A stretch of 64,000 bases of DNA from Pseudomonadota bacterium. GTDB taxonomy: Bacteria; Myxococcota_A; UBA796; UBA9615. The notes under the pieces were generated by a model. It worked only from the letters and a program-made list of their open reading frames with translations. It made no database searches and was not told the origin of the DNA. The translations under genes and the position numbers were made by a program. The DNA is taken from positions 126,001 to 190,000 of the forward strand of contig JAAESI010000010.1 of the NCBI GenBank assembly GCA_024229515.1, given 5' to 3'. This document shows positions 35,071-43,596 of this stretch, in pieces (the stretch's first letter is position 1; every line of letters starts with the position of its first letter).

Positions 35071-36998
35071 GGCTCGACCACTTCGACGGACGTCGAGCCG
35101 ACGACGGGCCCCAGCGTCGCGGTCACGGTGGCGGTGCCGGCGCTCACCCCGGTGGCGACGCCCTCGTTGCCGAGGTCGTTGGCGAGGGTGGCGATGGTGG
35201 CGTGCAGCGATGCCCAGGTCACGTCCTCGGTCACGTCGATGATCGTGCCGTCGGTCATCAGCGCGCCCGCTGTCAGCTGGAGCGTTGCGCCGACCTCGAC
35301 CGTCGGGGTGAGGGGGAGGATGCCGATGGAGACCGGCTCGGCCGGCACCACCTCTACCGTCGCGGTGCCCGTGATCGAATCCAGCGAGGCGAGGATCGTG
35401 CCGATCCCTTCGGCCACGGCGGTCGCTTCGCCCTGGAACCCGGCGAGGTTGTTGACGGTGACGAAGCCCGGCGCCGACGACGCCCAGAAGACGTCCTCGG
35501 TGATGTCGGTGACGGCGCCCGTGGTGTAGGTGCCGGTCGCCTGGAGCGCCAGCAGCGCGCCCACCGGGAGTTCGGCCGTGGGGGGCGTCACCGCGATGCT
35601 CACCAGCGCGGCGGGCTCGACCGTCAGCTCCGCCGTCGCCTCCAGGTCACCGTATTCGGCGCTCACCGAGGTGGTCCCCTGCCCCACCGGCACGGCCGTC
35701 GCGCCAGGACCGAACACCGCCACCAGGGACGAGTCGGTGGACCACGTCGCCGCGGTGGTGTGGTCGATCTCGCCCCCGTCGGTGTAGGTGCCGACCACGG
35801 AGAAGGTCACGTCCACGCCCAGAGGCGTGCTCACCGACGCCGGCTCGATGGCCAGGGACACCAGCGTGGGCACGGTCACCTCGACCGCGGAGATGGCCTG
35901 GAAGCCGTCCAGGTACGCGCGGATCGTGCCCTGCCCCACCGACACCGACGTCACCAGCCCCTCGTTCCCGGCGTCGTTGCTGGCGCTCGCGATGAGCGGG
36001 TCGTCCGAGCTCCACGAGGCCAGCGCGGTGGCGTCGATGGTGGTGTCATCGCTGAGGGTCGCGACCGCCCCCAGCGCGGCGGTCTCGCCCAGAGCGATCA
36101 CCACGTCGTCCGGGTTGAGCGCCAGCCCCACGACCTCCGCCTCGATGGCGGTGGCGATGGTGTCGCCGACGACCCCGAAGGCGACGGCTTCGATGATCGC
36201 GCCGCCGGTGCCGACCCCTTCGGCGGCCCCGGAGTCAGCGCCGATGAGCACGTGCGCGGTGTCCGAAGAAGACCAGGTCGCGTCGCCGAGCAGGTCGATC
36301 TCGGCTCCGTCGGAGTAGATCCCCGTGGCCGTGAAGGTGAGGCCGGTGCCCAGCGGGATGTCCGGCTCGGCGGGCGCCACGACCACCTCGAGCAGCTCCA
36401 CCGGGGTGACGGTCACGGGCACCACCGCCGTCACCTCGTCCAGCGACGCGGTCAGCTCGGCGGTTCCCTCCGACCCCGCCGTCACGACCCCACCTTCGGC
36501 CGTCACCACGCTGGCGTCGGACGAACTCCAGGTCACCTGGTCGGTCACGTCGGCCAGCGACTCGTCGCCGTAGCGAGCGGTGATCGTGATTTCGCCCTGC
36601 TCCCCACCTGCGAGTTCGAAGCTCAGGGGGGCGGGCACGAGCTGCTCCAGCACCGCGGGGCCGATGGTCAGCAACGCCGAGGAGGCGAGCAACTCCAGCG
36701 TCGCGGTGACGGTCGCCTGCCCTTCGGCGATCACGGTCACGCGGCCGCCGTCGTCGACCGTGGCCTCCTCGGGGTCGGCCGTGATCCACTCGACCGCGGT
36801 CGTCAGATCGGAGGTCGTCTCATCGGACCAAGTGCCTTCGGCGCGCAGCTGAATGGAGTCGCCCACCACCGCCTCGACGTCGCCGGGAATCACGGCCAGC
36901 GCCACCAACTCGGGCTCGGGTTCGGGCGTTGGGCAGCCAGCCGCCAGGACCATGAGCCCCATCGCCGCCGCCAGCATCCTCGGAGTTCCAGTGTCCAC
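35067..36998 (-). CDS. lipoprotein with seven bacterial Ig-like (Big_2) repeats
   Basis: About 643 aa. The start is probably GTG 36998, giving VDTGTPRMLAAAMGLMVLAAGC: Arg then hydrophobic core and lipobox LAAGC; ATG 36977 is an alternative. After a Glu-Pro linker come seven repeats of ~85 residues, each with a VxxGxxxxxxAxGxYxDGxxxDxTxxxxWxSS pattern and an ending such as GQGTTSVSAEYG. Big_2 domains are found in adhesins and surface scaffold proteins. It has no other domain, so it may be a pure spacer or adhesin. It is the first gene of a pair with the AgmX-domain gene (ATGA overlap at 35067-35070). Confidence 0.85.
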   Translation of the reverse strand: MDTGTPRMLAAAMGLMVLAAGCPTPEPEPELVALAVIPGDVEAVVGDSIQLRAEGTWSDETTSDLTTAVEWITADPEEATVDDGGRVTVIAEGQATVTATLELLASSALLTIGPAVLEQLVPAPLSFELAGGEQGEITITARYGDESLADVTDQVTWSSSDASVVTAEGGVVTAGSEGTAELTASLDEVTAVVPVTVTPVELLEVVVAPAEPDIPLGTGLTFTATGIYSDGAEIDLLGDATWSSSDTAHVLIGADSGAAEGVGTGGAIIEAVAFGVVGDTIATAIEAEVVGLALNPDDVVIALGETAALGAVATLSDDTTIDATALASWSSDDPLIASASNDAGNEGLVTSVSVGQGTIRAYLDGFQAISAVEVTVPTLVSLAIEPASVSTPLGVDVTFSVVGTYTDGGEIDHTTAATWSTDSSLVAVFGPGATAVPVGQGTTSVSAEYGDLEATAELTVEPAALVSIAVTPPTAELPVGALLALQATGTYTTGAVTDITEDVFWASSAPGFVTVNNLAGFQGEATAVAEGIGTILASLDSITGTATVEVVPAEPVSIGILPLTPTVEVGATLQLTAGALMTDGTIIDVTEDVTWASLHATIATLANDLGNEGVATGVSAGTATVTATLGPVVGSTSVEVVEP

Positions 36999-37053
36999 CG
37001 CGCACAAATCCTACCGGTCCCCACGGCCGTTCGCCTTCTGGCAGTCTTCCGCA

Positions 37054-39254
37054 ATGCGGGCCTGCTGGCTTTTGCTCCCTGCCTTGCTCCTCGCCGCCCC
37101 CGCGCTCGCGGCTGGGGACCGATCCGCCACCGCGACGGCGCTTCGGGACGACGAGGCCGTCATCGTCGACGGTCTCATGGATGAACCGGTGTGGCAGCGC
37201 GCTGAGGTCATCGACGCGTTCGTGGGCCAGCGCCCGACCGAGGGGTTCGAGCCCGCGGGAACGACCCGCGTCCGGATCGCGAGCGACGCCAAAGCGCTGT
37301 ACGTCTTCTTCGAGGCGCGCCTGGACGAGGACCGCCGCGTCCGCGCCTACATCGCCGAACGCGAGGACATCAACGACGACGACCAGGTCGCGATCCAGCT
37401 GGACCCCTTCGGCGACGGGGCGCTCCTACATCTTCTGGCTCAACGCCTTGGGCGTGCAGCAGGACCTGCTGTGGAGCGGGTTCCCAAACTTCGCTTGGGA
37501 CGCGGTGTTCAAGAGCCGCGGGCGGATCGTCGAGGGCGGCTACGACGTCGAGATCGCCATCCCCTTCCGGTCGCTGTGCGCTTCCCGAAGAACTCTGAGC
37601 AACCGTGGAAGTTCGTCGTCAAACGCAAGTTCCCCGCGCGCGACGAGTACGTGGTGTGGTCGCCGATCAAGGCGGACGACGGCCCCGAGCTGCTCCAGTA
37701 CGCCGATCTGCACGGCATCGAGCCCGGCCGCAGCGGCATCGGCCTGGAGCTGCTCCCCACGGTCATCGTGCGGACCGGCTAGGACCGAGACCCCGACACG
37801 GGCGAGCTGGCCTGGCGCAAACCGGCGTTCCGAGACACCGTCGACCCCGGGTTCGGAATCAAGTGGCAGGCGACCCCCAGCCTCACGCTGGACGCCACGC
37901 TGAACCCCGACTTCTCCCAGATCGAGGCCGACCCCGACCTGATCGACAACAACCTCCGCTTCGCGCTGTCGCTGGAGGAGCGGCGCCCGTTCTTCCTCGA
38001 GGGACGGGAGCTCTACAACGGCTTCATGCTCTACAGCCGGTCGATCGTCGACCCCCTGTACGGCGTGAAGTTCAGCGGCAAGGCGGGCCGCACGTCGATC
38101 GCGGTGCTTCACGCGATGGACGAGCACCCCGCCGCCAGCGTCGTCGGCGAGCAGGACACGCCCGGGTTCATGCCCGAGGACGTCGAGGGCTCGCTGTCGC
38201 TGGTGAGCCACGCCGAGACCCGGGTCGACATCGGCCGCCAGAGCGAGTTCTCGATCGCGTACGGCGACAAGGAGATCGTGCGCGACGGCGAGCACATCGG
38301 GCAGCACCACCTCGTCAACCTGGGCGGCATCGTCGCCTTCGACGCCGTCAGCTACGTGGAGGCGGCGGTCGCCTACAGCGCCACGGGCCGCGCCGGGGAG
38401 CCGCTGATGCACGCCCCCGCCTAGTACGCCGAGTACGTGCGGAGGACCCGCCTGACGACCCTGGCCGCCGGCGCGGCGGGCTCCACGGCGAACTTCCGCA
38501 CCGAGAACGGCTTCTTCCCCAACCCAGGCATCGCGGACTTCTGGGTGTTCGGCCATCACCGCTTCGACCTCCCTGGTCCGGTCCGCTGGATCGAGCTCGG
38601 GGCGGTCGGCACGTTCGACGTCGGCCAGCTCGACCAGCCGCTGCCGGTGCCCGAGGAAGCGGAGGTCGAGGGCTGGGTGAAGACGCAGCTGCCGGGGGTC
38701 ACCGACGTCAAGTTCGAGCTGGAGCACTGGGACGCGCGGTAGCAGGACAAGGACTTCCAGGGCGGGGTCGTGAGCCTCGAGATCGATTCCCACCCCCTGG
38801 AGTGGCTCGGCGCCCGGCTGGAAGGCTCGATCGGCGACACCATCCGCTACGAGGACGCGACCCAGACCCTGGAGCGGCGGCTGACGGGCGGGATCTCGCT
38901 GCGCGGCTGCGCCGCCTCCACCTGGACCTGTCCGGCGGGTTCAACTTCGTCGGGCGCGACGGCGGCAACGTGAACCGGCTCGTGATCTACCGCGCCAAGG
39001 CGGTGGTCGGGATCACCCGCGCGCTGTCGGTGCGCGTCATCCTCCAAGGGAGGGACGCGGCGGTGCTGGCGGCAGGGAACCTGCAGACCGCGTCGTCGCG
39101 GCTGGACTTCTCCGCGCTGGTGACGCTGAACCCGAGCCCGGGCACGTCGATCCACGTCGGATTCGGAGAGCGCTGGGCGTGGTCCGGCAAGGACCAGCCC
39201 GAGACGCAATCCAGAAACCTGTTCGCGAAGGGGAGCCTGCTGATCAGGCTCTAG
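37054..39254 (+). pseudogene. broken DUF5916-like protein (CBM9-like domain plus beta-barrel)
   Basis: Signal peptide at 37054 (ATG), then a carbohydrate-binding-family-9-like domain (VDGLMDEPVWQRAEVIDAF, LYVFFEARLDEDRRVRAYIAERED) followed by a long barrel domain (LTLDATLNPDFSQIEADP, RRPFFLEGRELYNG), the layout of DUF5916 proteins. The frame is hit six times. Frameshifts: an extra G near 37417-37420, an indel near 37575, and one near 38900-38915. In-frame TAG stops: 37780, 38422 and 38740. Between the lesions the protein reads well, down to a normal end (NLFAKGSLLIRL). It is either a recently decayed gene or a poorly resolved stretch of sequence; the number of lesions favours decay. Confidence 0.75.
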
Positions 39255-39270
39255 ACGATCTCAGCGTCGG

Positions 39271-39714
39271 CTAGGTCGCCGGCTGAGCGTCGAGCACGCG
39301 GACCGTCGAGATGCGGCAGGACCGCTCTTCCCCGGTCTCGGTGAAGCGGACGCGGGCCATCTTCGGCGTCGAGGAGACGACGAAGCCCTGACCGAACTGC
39401 GGGTGCACCACGGACAGGCCGTGGGCGATGCCCGGCTCGCCACGCTTCTTGCGCTTGCCGGCGGTGCCCGCGGGGCGTCGGATCGGCATGGGCTTGGGCT
39501 CCGGCGCGAACTCACGCCGACCGTCCTCGTACCCCTTGATGACGATACCCGCAGGGCCCTTCGCCACGTTCTTGACCAGAACCTTGAGCCGGGGCTCCAG
39601 ATCCTCGAGTTCGGTCTTGGTAAACATGTACCGACGACCGCCCTCGATCATCACGACGCCGCGTGCGAACTTCTCTCGGTACCAGATGATCGTGCCTTCA
39701 ACAGCCTTGGCCAC
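39271..39714 (-). CDS. small two-domain protein, cold-shock-like plus Tudor/SH3-like
   Basis: 147 aa from GTG 39714, placed after a CGGAG ribosome site. Residues ~1-70 resemble a divergent cold-shock/OB fold (VEGTIIWYREKFARGVVMIEGG, then a GPAGIVIKGYEDGRREF end). A basic linker (RRPAGTAGKRKKRGEPG) leads to a C-terminal ~45-residue segment (GLSVVHPQFGQGFVVSSTPKMARVRF) like the SH3/Tudor-type tail of PcrA/UvrD helicases. Both parts suggest nucleic-acid or RNA-polymerase binding, but neither match is strong. Divergent from msrB with a 144-bp intergenic region. Confidence 0.6.
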   Translation of the reverse strand: MAKAVEGTIIWYREKFARGVVMIEGGRRYMFTKTELEDLEPRLKVLVKNVAKGPAGIVIKGYEDGRREFAPEPKPMPIRRPAGTAGKRKKRGEPGIAHGLSVVHPQFGQGFVVSSTPKMARVRFTETGEERSCRISTVRVLDAQPAT

Positions 39715-39794
39715 AAGCGCTCCGTGTTGCTTTTGGAACTCACCGGCGTGCGGCGAGGCGCGCGATAATCGCAGCACATCGGCCCGATCGTCAA

Positions 39795-39826
39795 CCCCCG
39801 TTAGCCAATGCGTAACCGTTCGGGGG
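39795..39826. promoter_or_regulatory. inverted repeat upstream of msrB
   Basis: CCCCCG (39795-39800) pairs with CGGGGG (39821-39826), with inner GTTA and TAAC arms. It ends 20 nt before the msrB ribosome site (GGAGG, 39847-39851). It could be an operator or an RNA hairpin; no T-run follows, so a terminator is unlikely. Confidence 0.3.
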
Positions 39827-39858
39827 ACTGAGTCGTACTGTGGGGCGGAGGTCCGAAC

Positions 39859-40401
39859 ATGTTGAAGTCCGCACTCATCGCCATCGCCATCGCCATCGCA
39901 TCCACCCTCGCTGTCGTCGTCGCCTGCCAGGCCTGGGACGAGACGCCCGCCCCGGCCCCCGCCGATGCGCATTTCACGACCTCCCCGCCGCCGGTCAAGG
40001 ACGGAAGGGTGCAACTCTCGGCCGATGAGTGGAAGGCCCGGCTTTCGCCGTGGCAGTTCAAGATTCTGCGCGAAAAGGGCACCGAGCGAGCCTTCAGCGG
40101 CGAGTACCACGACACCAAGACCGAGGGGACCTACGTGTGTGCGGGCTGCGGCGAGGAGCTGTTCGCGAGCTCGACGAAGTTCGACTCGGGGACCGGCTGG
40201 CCGTCGTTCTGGGCCCCCGTGAACGACACCGCGGTCGCCACCGAGTCCGATACCAAGTTCGGAATGGTGCGCACCGAGATCCTGTGCGAGCGCTGCGGCG
40301 GGCACCTCGGCCACGTCTTCAGTGACGGCCCCGCGCCGACGGGGCAGCGCTACTGCGTCAACAGCGCCTCTCTGATCCTGGCGCCCACCCCAGCGAAATA
40401 G
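39859..40401 (+). CDS. msrB: peptide-methionine (R)-S-oxide reductase, lipoprotein form
   Basis: 180 aa. Reduces methionine-R-sulfoxide in oxidised proteins. Seen: zinc-binding pairs CAGC (94/97) and CERC (143/146), the SGTGWPSFW block, [12 protein letters not shown], and the catalytic Cys166 in RYCVNSASL. An N-terminal hydrophobic segment ends in LAVVVAC, a lipobox, so the enzyme is probably anchored on the periplasmic side, where it would repair envelope proteins; many MsrB proteins are cytoplasmic. There is no MsrA domain. ATG follows a GGAGG site at 7 nt. Confidence 0.93.
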   Translation: MLKSALIAIAIAIASTLAVVVACQAWDETPAPAPADAHFTTSPPPVKDGRVQLSADEWKARLSPWQFKILREKGTERAFSGEYHDTKTEGTYVCAGCGEELFASSTKFDSGTGWPSFWAPVNDTAVATESDTKFGMVRTEILCERCGGHLGHVFSDGPAPTGQRYCVNSASLILAPTPAK

Positions 40402-40427
40402 CGCGTTCGCTGCTACCTTTCGCCGCG

Positions 40428-41384
40428 ATGAGCAACGGCGGAACCATCCTCGAATTCCACTCCGGCGTCGTGCGTTTCGACGCGATGGGCAACCTGTTTG
40501 TCCACCTCACGCACGGCTCGGACAACCCTCACCCCTTCACCGTCGGCGACGACGAGCACAAGGCTCCCGGCAAAGACCGGCGGGCGCGGGTGCTCGGCGA
40601 CGGCACCGGCACGGTCGCGGGCAAGTTCCCCACCGTCACCGATCTCCCCCGCGGGCTGGTGATCGACGTGCGCGGCTACGACTCGATCACCCTCCGCGAT
40701 GACGGCGCCATGGAGGTGGTCGTCGGCGACGCGACCGAGTTCCCCGACTGGCTGACCCGAGGGGAGCACCACCTCTTCCGCCGCGACGGTGAGCTGGTCC
40801 GCATGTGGGCCAAATCGTCCGTGCCCGAGGGTGCCGAGATCGATCCCGACGCGGCCCCCAACGAGCCCAAGAAGGGCCGACGCGGCGGCGCCCGCAGCGA
40901 GATCTCGTACGCGGACAAGGAGAAGCCCGCCCCCAAGGCGAAGAAGGCGCCGGCCAAGGCCAAGGCCAAGGCGAAGGCCGAGCCGAAGAAGAAGAAGGCA
41001 GCGTCCAAGAAGAAGGCAGCGTCCAAGAAGAAGGACGACAAGGACGACGGCAAGAAGAAGAAGAAGGCCGCGCCGAAGAAGAAGGTCGCCGCCAAGAAGA
41101 AGGTCGCCGCCAAGAAGAAGGCCGCGCCGAAGAAGAAGGCGGCTCCGAAGAAGAAGGCGGCTCCGAAGAAGAAGGCCGAGGCGCCCGCCCCGGAGGCCGC
41201 CCCCGAGCCGCCGCCCGCGCCCGAGCCGCCCAAGGCCAAGCCGGAGCCGTACCACCCGCCCCGCATGCCGGCGGGCTCGTACACGGCCGGCCGCCGCGCC
41301 GAAGAAGCGAAGAAGTCCGGGTTGGGCTGTGGGGTGCTGGCGATGCTGCCGCTGATCGCCGTGGTTGTCGCAATCGTGCTCTAG
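40428..41384 (+). CDS. Lys/Ala/Pro-repeat protein with C-terminal membrane anchor
   Basis: 318 aa. Residues 1-125 are a small unrecognised beta-rich domain (ILEFHSGVVRFDAMGNLFVHL, GLVIDVRGYDSITLRDDG). Residues ~160-245 are highly basic repeats of AKAKAKA, KKKAASKKK, APKKK and VAAKKK type, like histone-H1 or HU tails. A Pro/Glu-rich stretch follows, then GLGCGVLAMLPLIAVVVAIVL, a C-terminal membrane helix. The basic region could bind nucleic acid, lipid head groups or anionic polymers beneath the membrane. The AAGAAG-rich DNA (40930-41180) is repetitive and prone to length change. Starts 27 nt after msrB on the same strand. Confidence 0.7.
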   Translation: MSNGGTILEFHSGVVRFDAMGNLFVHLTHGSDNPHPFTVGDDEHKAPGKDRRARVLGDGTGTVAGKFPTVTDLPRGLVIDVRGYDSITLRDDGAMEVVVGDATEFPDWLTRGEHHLFRRDGELVRMWAKSSVPEGAEIDPDAAPNEPKKGRRGGARSEISYADKEKPAPKAKKAPAKAKAKAKAEPKKKKAASKKKAASKKKDDKDDGKKKKKAAPKKKVAAKKKVAAKKKAAPKKKAAPKKKAAPKKKAEAPAPEAAPEPPPAPEPPKAKPEPYHPPRMPAGSYTAGRRAEEAKKSGLGCGVLAMLPLIAVVVAIVL

Positions 41385-41453
41385 CGATCCCGCCTGCGCT
41401 GGCTTGCTCCCTGCAAGAGGGTCGGAGTGACCCTCACCCTCAGCGGAGCCTCC

Positions 41454-42875
41454 ATGACCCGGTCCAGCGTCCTGATCCTCGTTCTGTCCCTCCTCGTCCC
41501 GGCGATCGCGTCGGCGGGGGCCGCTCCCAACGAGCTGGTCGAAGGATTGGACGCCGCCGACTGGCTGGTCGAGGGCACCGCCGCGACGCCCAACAGCCAG
41601 TGGGGGATGTTCTCGGTCCGCCCCGATCTCGGCGTGCTGCAGCCCTACGAGGGGGCGACCTTCTCGCTGATGACGACGGGGGATCCCGACTCGACCGCGT
41701 GTGCCGACTACGACTGGCCGGGGGCCCTGGACCAGGGCGACTTCGCGACGCTGGAGTTCGAGCTGGATGTGCCCGCGGGCGCGAACACGCTGCGCTTCTA
41801 CACCTACTTCCTCACGCGGGAGTACCCCGAGTGGGTCGGCAGCGAGTTCAACGACGTCTACACCGGCCGCATCACCCCCGAAGCGGGCTCGGTCGGCTAC
41901 GAGGGCGACATCCTGTTCGACGCGTTCGGCAACCCGATCACGGTCAACAGCGCGCTGTTCGCGGTGACCGGCGGTCCGGCGCTGGCGGGCACCTGCTTCG
42001 AGAAGCACGGCGGAACTGGCTGGATCCAGGCCGCGATCCCGGTGGTCGCGGAGACCCGCATCACGCTCACGTTCGAGATCTGGGACGTCAGCGACGGCAT
42101 CTTCGACAGCTGGGCGATCCTCGACGGGTTCGACTTCGACGAGACCGACATCGAGGACCCGATCGTCGATCCCGTGCCCGACGAGCCGCTCCGCATCGGC
42201 TTCGTGAGCCCCAAGGAAGGACCCCTGGAGGGCGGCGGCCAGGCGACCATCCACGGCTTCGGGTTCACGCCCCAGACCCAGGTGATTTGGAACGGCGAGG
42301 TGCTGACGGACGTGACGATGCAGAACAGCGGGGAAGCGCTGCGCATCGACTCGGTGCCGGGGCACGACGCGACCGAGTCGATCGACATCGTGGTCGTGCG
42401 GGAGGACGAGAGCGCCACCCTCATCGGCGGCTACACCTACTACGACCCCACCGAGGGTCTCCCCCGCCCCGAGATCCACGCGGTCGAGCCCGGCGAGGCG
42501 CATCCGGACGGCGGCACGCTGCTGACGGTGATCGGCACCGGCATCTGGAGCGCCGCCACGGCGGCGTTCATCGATGAGGACGGCAACGCCACGGACGTCG
42601 ACATGGGCACGGTGACCGGCCCCGCGGGCGGCAGCCAGCAGGTGGTCGTCACCGCGCCGCAGCACCCTGAAGGCTGGGTCTCGCTGGTGCTGACGAACAC
42701 GACCGCAGACGACTCGGTGGAGTCGGTCGGCTACCCGATCCTGGTGACGATGGACGCCGTCTCGGGCCGCATCGACCTGCCGCGTGATGGCTGCAGCTGC
42801 AGCGCGGGAGCTTCGAAGGCCGCTCCGGGGCTGTTGCTGCTGCTGGTGCCGTTTGCGATGCGGCGGCGGCGGTAG
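41454..42875 (+). CDS. surface protein with choice-of-anchor-L-like and two TIG domains, MYXO-CTERM tail
   Basis: 473 aa from ATG 41454 (GGAG 6 nt upstream); GTG 41427 is less likely. Signal peptide 1-21. Residues ~25-225 resemble the choice-of-anchor L domain (PNSQWGMFSVRPDLGVLQPY, LRFYTYFLTREYPEWVGSEFND). Two IPT/TIG folds follow: IGFVSPKEGPLEGGGQATIHG and IHAVEPGEAHPDGGTLLTVIG. The end is DGCSCSAGASKAAPG, a Leu-rich helix and RRRR: a MYXO-CTERM-type sorting signal with Cys, helix and Arg cluster. Surface adhesion is plausible but not shown. A repeat element begins at the base after the TAG. Confidence 0.8.
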   Translation: MTRSSVLILVLSLLVPAIASAGAAPNELVEGLDAADWLVEGTAATPNSQWGMFSVRPDLGVLQPYEGATFSLMTTGDPDSTACADYDWPGALDQGDFATLEFELDVPAGANTLRFYTYFLTREYPEWVGSEFNDVYTGRITPEAGSVGYEGDILFDAFGNPITVNSALFAVTGGPALAGTCFEKHGGTGWIQAAIPVVAETRITLTFEIWDVSDGIFDSWAILDGFDFDETDIEDPIVDPVPDEPLRIGFVSPKEGPLEGGGQATIHGFGFTPQTQVIWNGEVLTDVTMQNSGEALRIDSVPGHDATESIDIVVVREDESATLIGGYTYYDPTEGLPRPEIHAVEPGEAHPDGGTLLTVIGTGIWSAATAAFIDEDGNATDVDMGTVTGPAGGSQQVVVTAPQHPEGWVSLVLTNTTADDSVESVGYPILVTMDAVSGRIDLPRDGCSCSAGASKAAPGLLLLLVPFAMRRRR

Positions 42876-43042
42876 CAAGACGCATCAGCGTCGCGCAGCG
42901 CCGGAGGCGCGTAGTTCCAAGGAAGAGACGCAAGGCGCTCCGCGCCGAGAGGCGAAGCCCTCGAAGGGGCGTCCAGCGCCGCGCAGCGTGCCCAGGCGCG
43001 CGTAGTTCCGAGGAAGCTCCGTGGATCGCCCGGCGGCCGAGA

Positions 43043-43270
43043 TCACAGGCTGCGGTCAAGCGGCTGCCAGCCTTCGTACATCCCGTCTGCCAACGCTCTG
43101 CCACACGTGGGCATCCGCAAGACCAGGCGGTGCGCGGGCACCGCTCGACGGACACGGGATTCCGTCAGTCCGTAGGCGTCCGCGGTTCGGACGCCGAGAG
43201 GTCGTCGGTATCCGATCGCTGCTGCGGCATCCGCGGACGCCGCGATGTTCCGGAATCCGCAGAATCCCAC
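43043..43270 (-). CDS. small ORF in left arm of the inverted-repeat element
   Basis: 75 aa, no family recognised. From residue 12 (SADAAAAIGYRR) to the stop it aligns without gaps over 64 codons with the ORF in the other arm: 35 of 64 residues are identical, including RAVPxHRLxL and GRALAxxxYxGxQPLxRxL, and both use TGA at the same place. Several identical residues use different codons (for example Leu CTT and TTG). Changes are not concentrated in third positions, so coding is supported mainly by frame conservation. No clear ribosome site. Confidence 0.35.
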   Translation of the reverse strand: MGFCGFRNIAASADAAAAIGYRRPLGVRTADAYGLTESRVRRAVPAHRLVLRMPTCGRALADGMYEGWQPLDRSL

Positions 43271-43484
43271 TCACCGCGATGTTCCGTCGTCCGCGGATGC
43301 CGCAGCAGCGATTGCATTCCGCGGCATGCCTCTGGACGGAACCGCGGACGCATTCAGACTCCCGGACGACAACGTGTGGCGAGCGGTGCCCACGCACCGC
43401 TTGGAGCTTCAGGTCGTTCGGGCTGGCAGGGCATTGGCAGCAAGGCGGTACAACGGCCGGCAGCCGCTCAAACGTGGCTTGTGA
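43245..43484 (+). CDS. small ORF in right arm of the inverted-repeat element
   Basis: 79 aa, paralogous to the minus-strand ORF 43043-43270 and divergent from it; the two 5' ends overlap by 26 bp at the centre of the element. Aligned part: residues 16-79 (SADAAAAIAFRGMPLDG to LKRGL). Substitutions include conservative Phe/Tyr changes. Composition is Arg/Ala-rich with no signal or membrane helix. It could be a small DNA-binding or element-borne protein, or a remnant of a longer gene. Confidence 0.35.
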   Translation: MFRNPQNPTHRDVPSSADAAAAIAFRGMPLDGTADAFRLPDDNVWRAVPTHRLELQVVRAGRALAARRYNGRQPLKRGL

Positions 43485-43596
43485 TCTCGGCCGCCTGACG
43501 ATCCACGGAGCTTCCTTGGAACTACGCGCCCCCTGGGCGCTGCGCTGTACGCCCCCTCGAGGGCTTCGCCTCTCAGGAGCGGGAGAGCGCCTTGCG

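Noticed and set aside
37780-38742. Possible recoding of TAG as a sense codon
   Set aside because: TAG is the normal stop of the gene at 24-770, aceA, aceB, amtB and others in this window. TAG is also the stop most easily reached by mutation from G/C-ending codons, and the gene has frameshifts as well.
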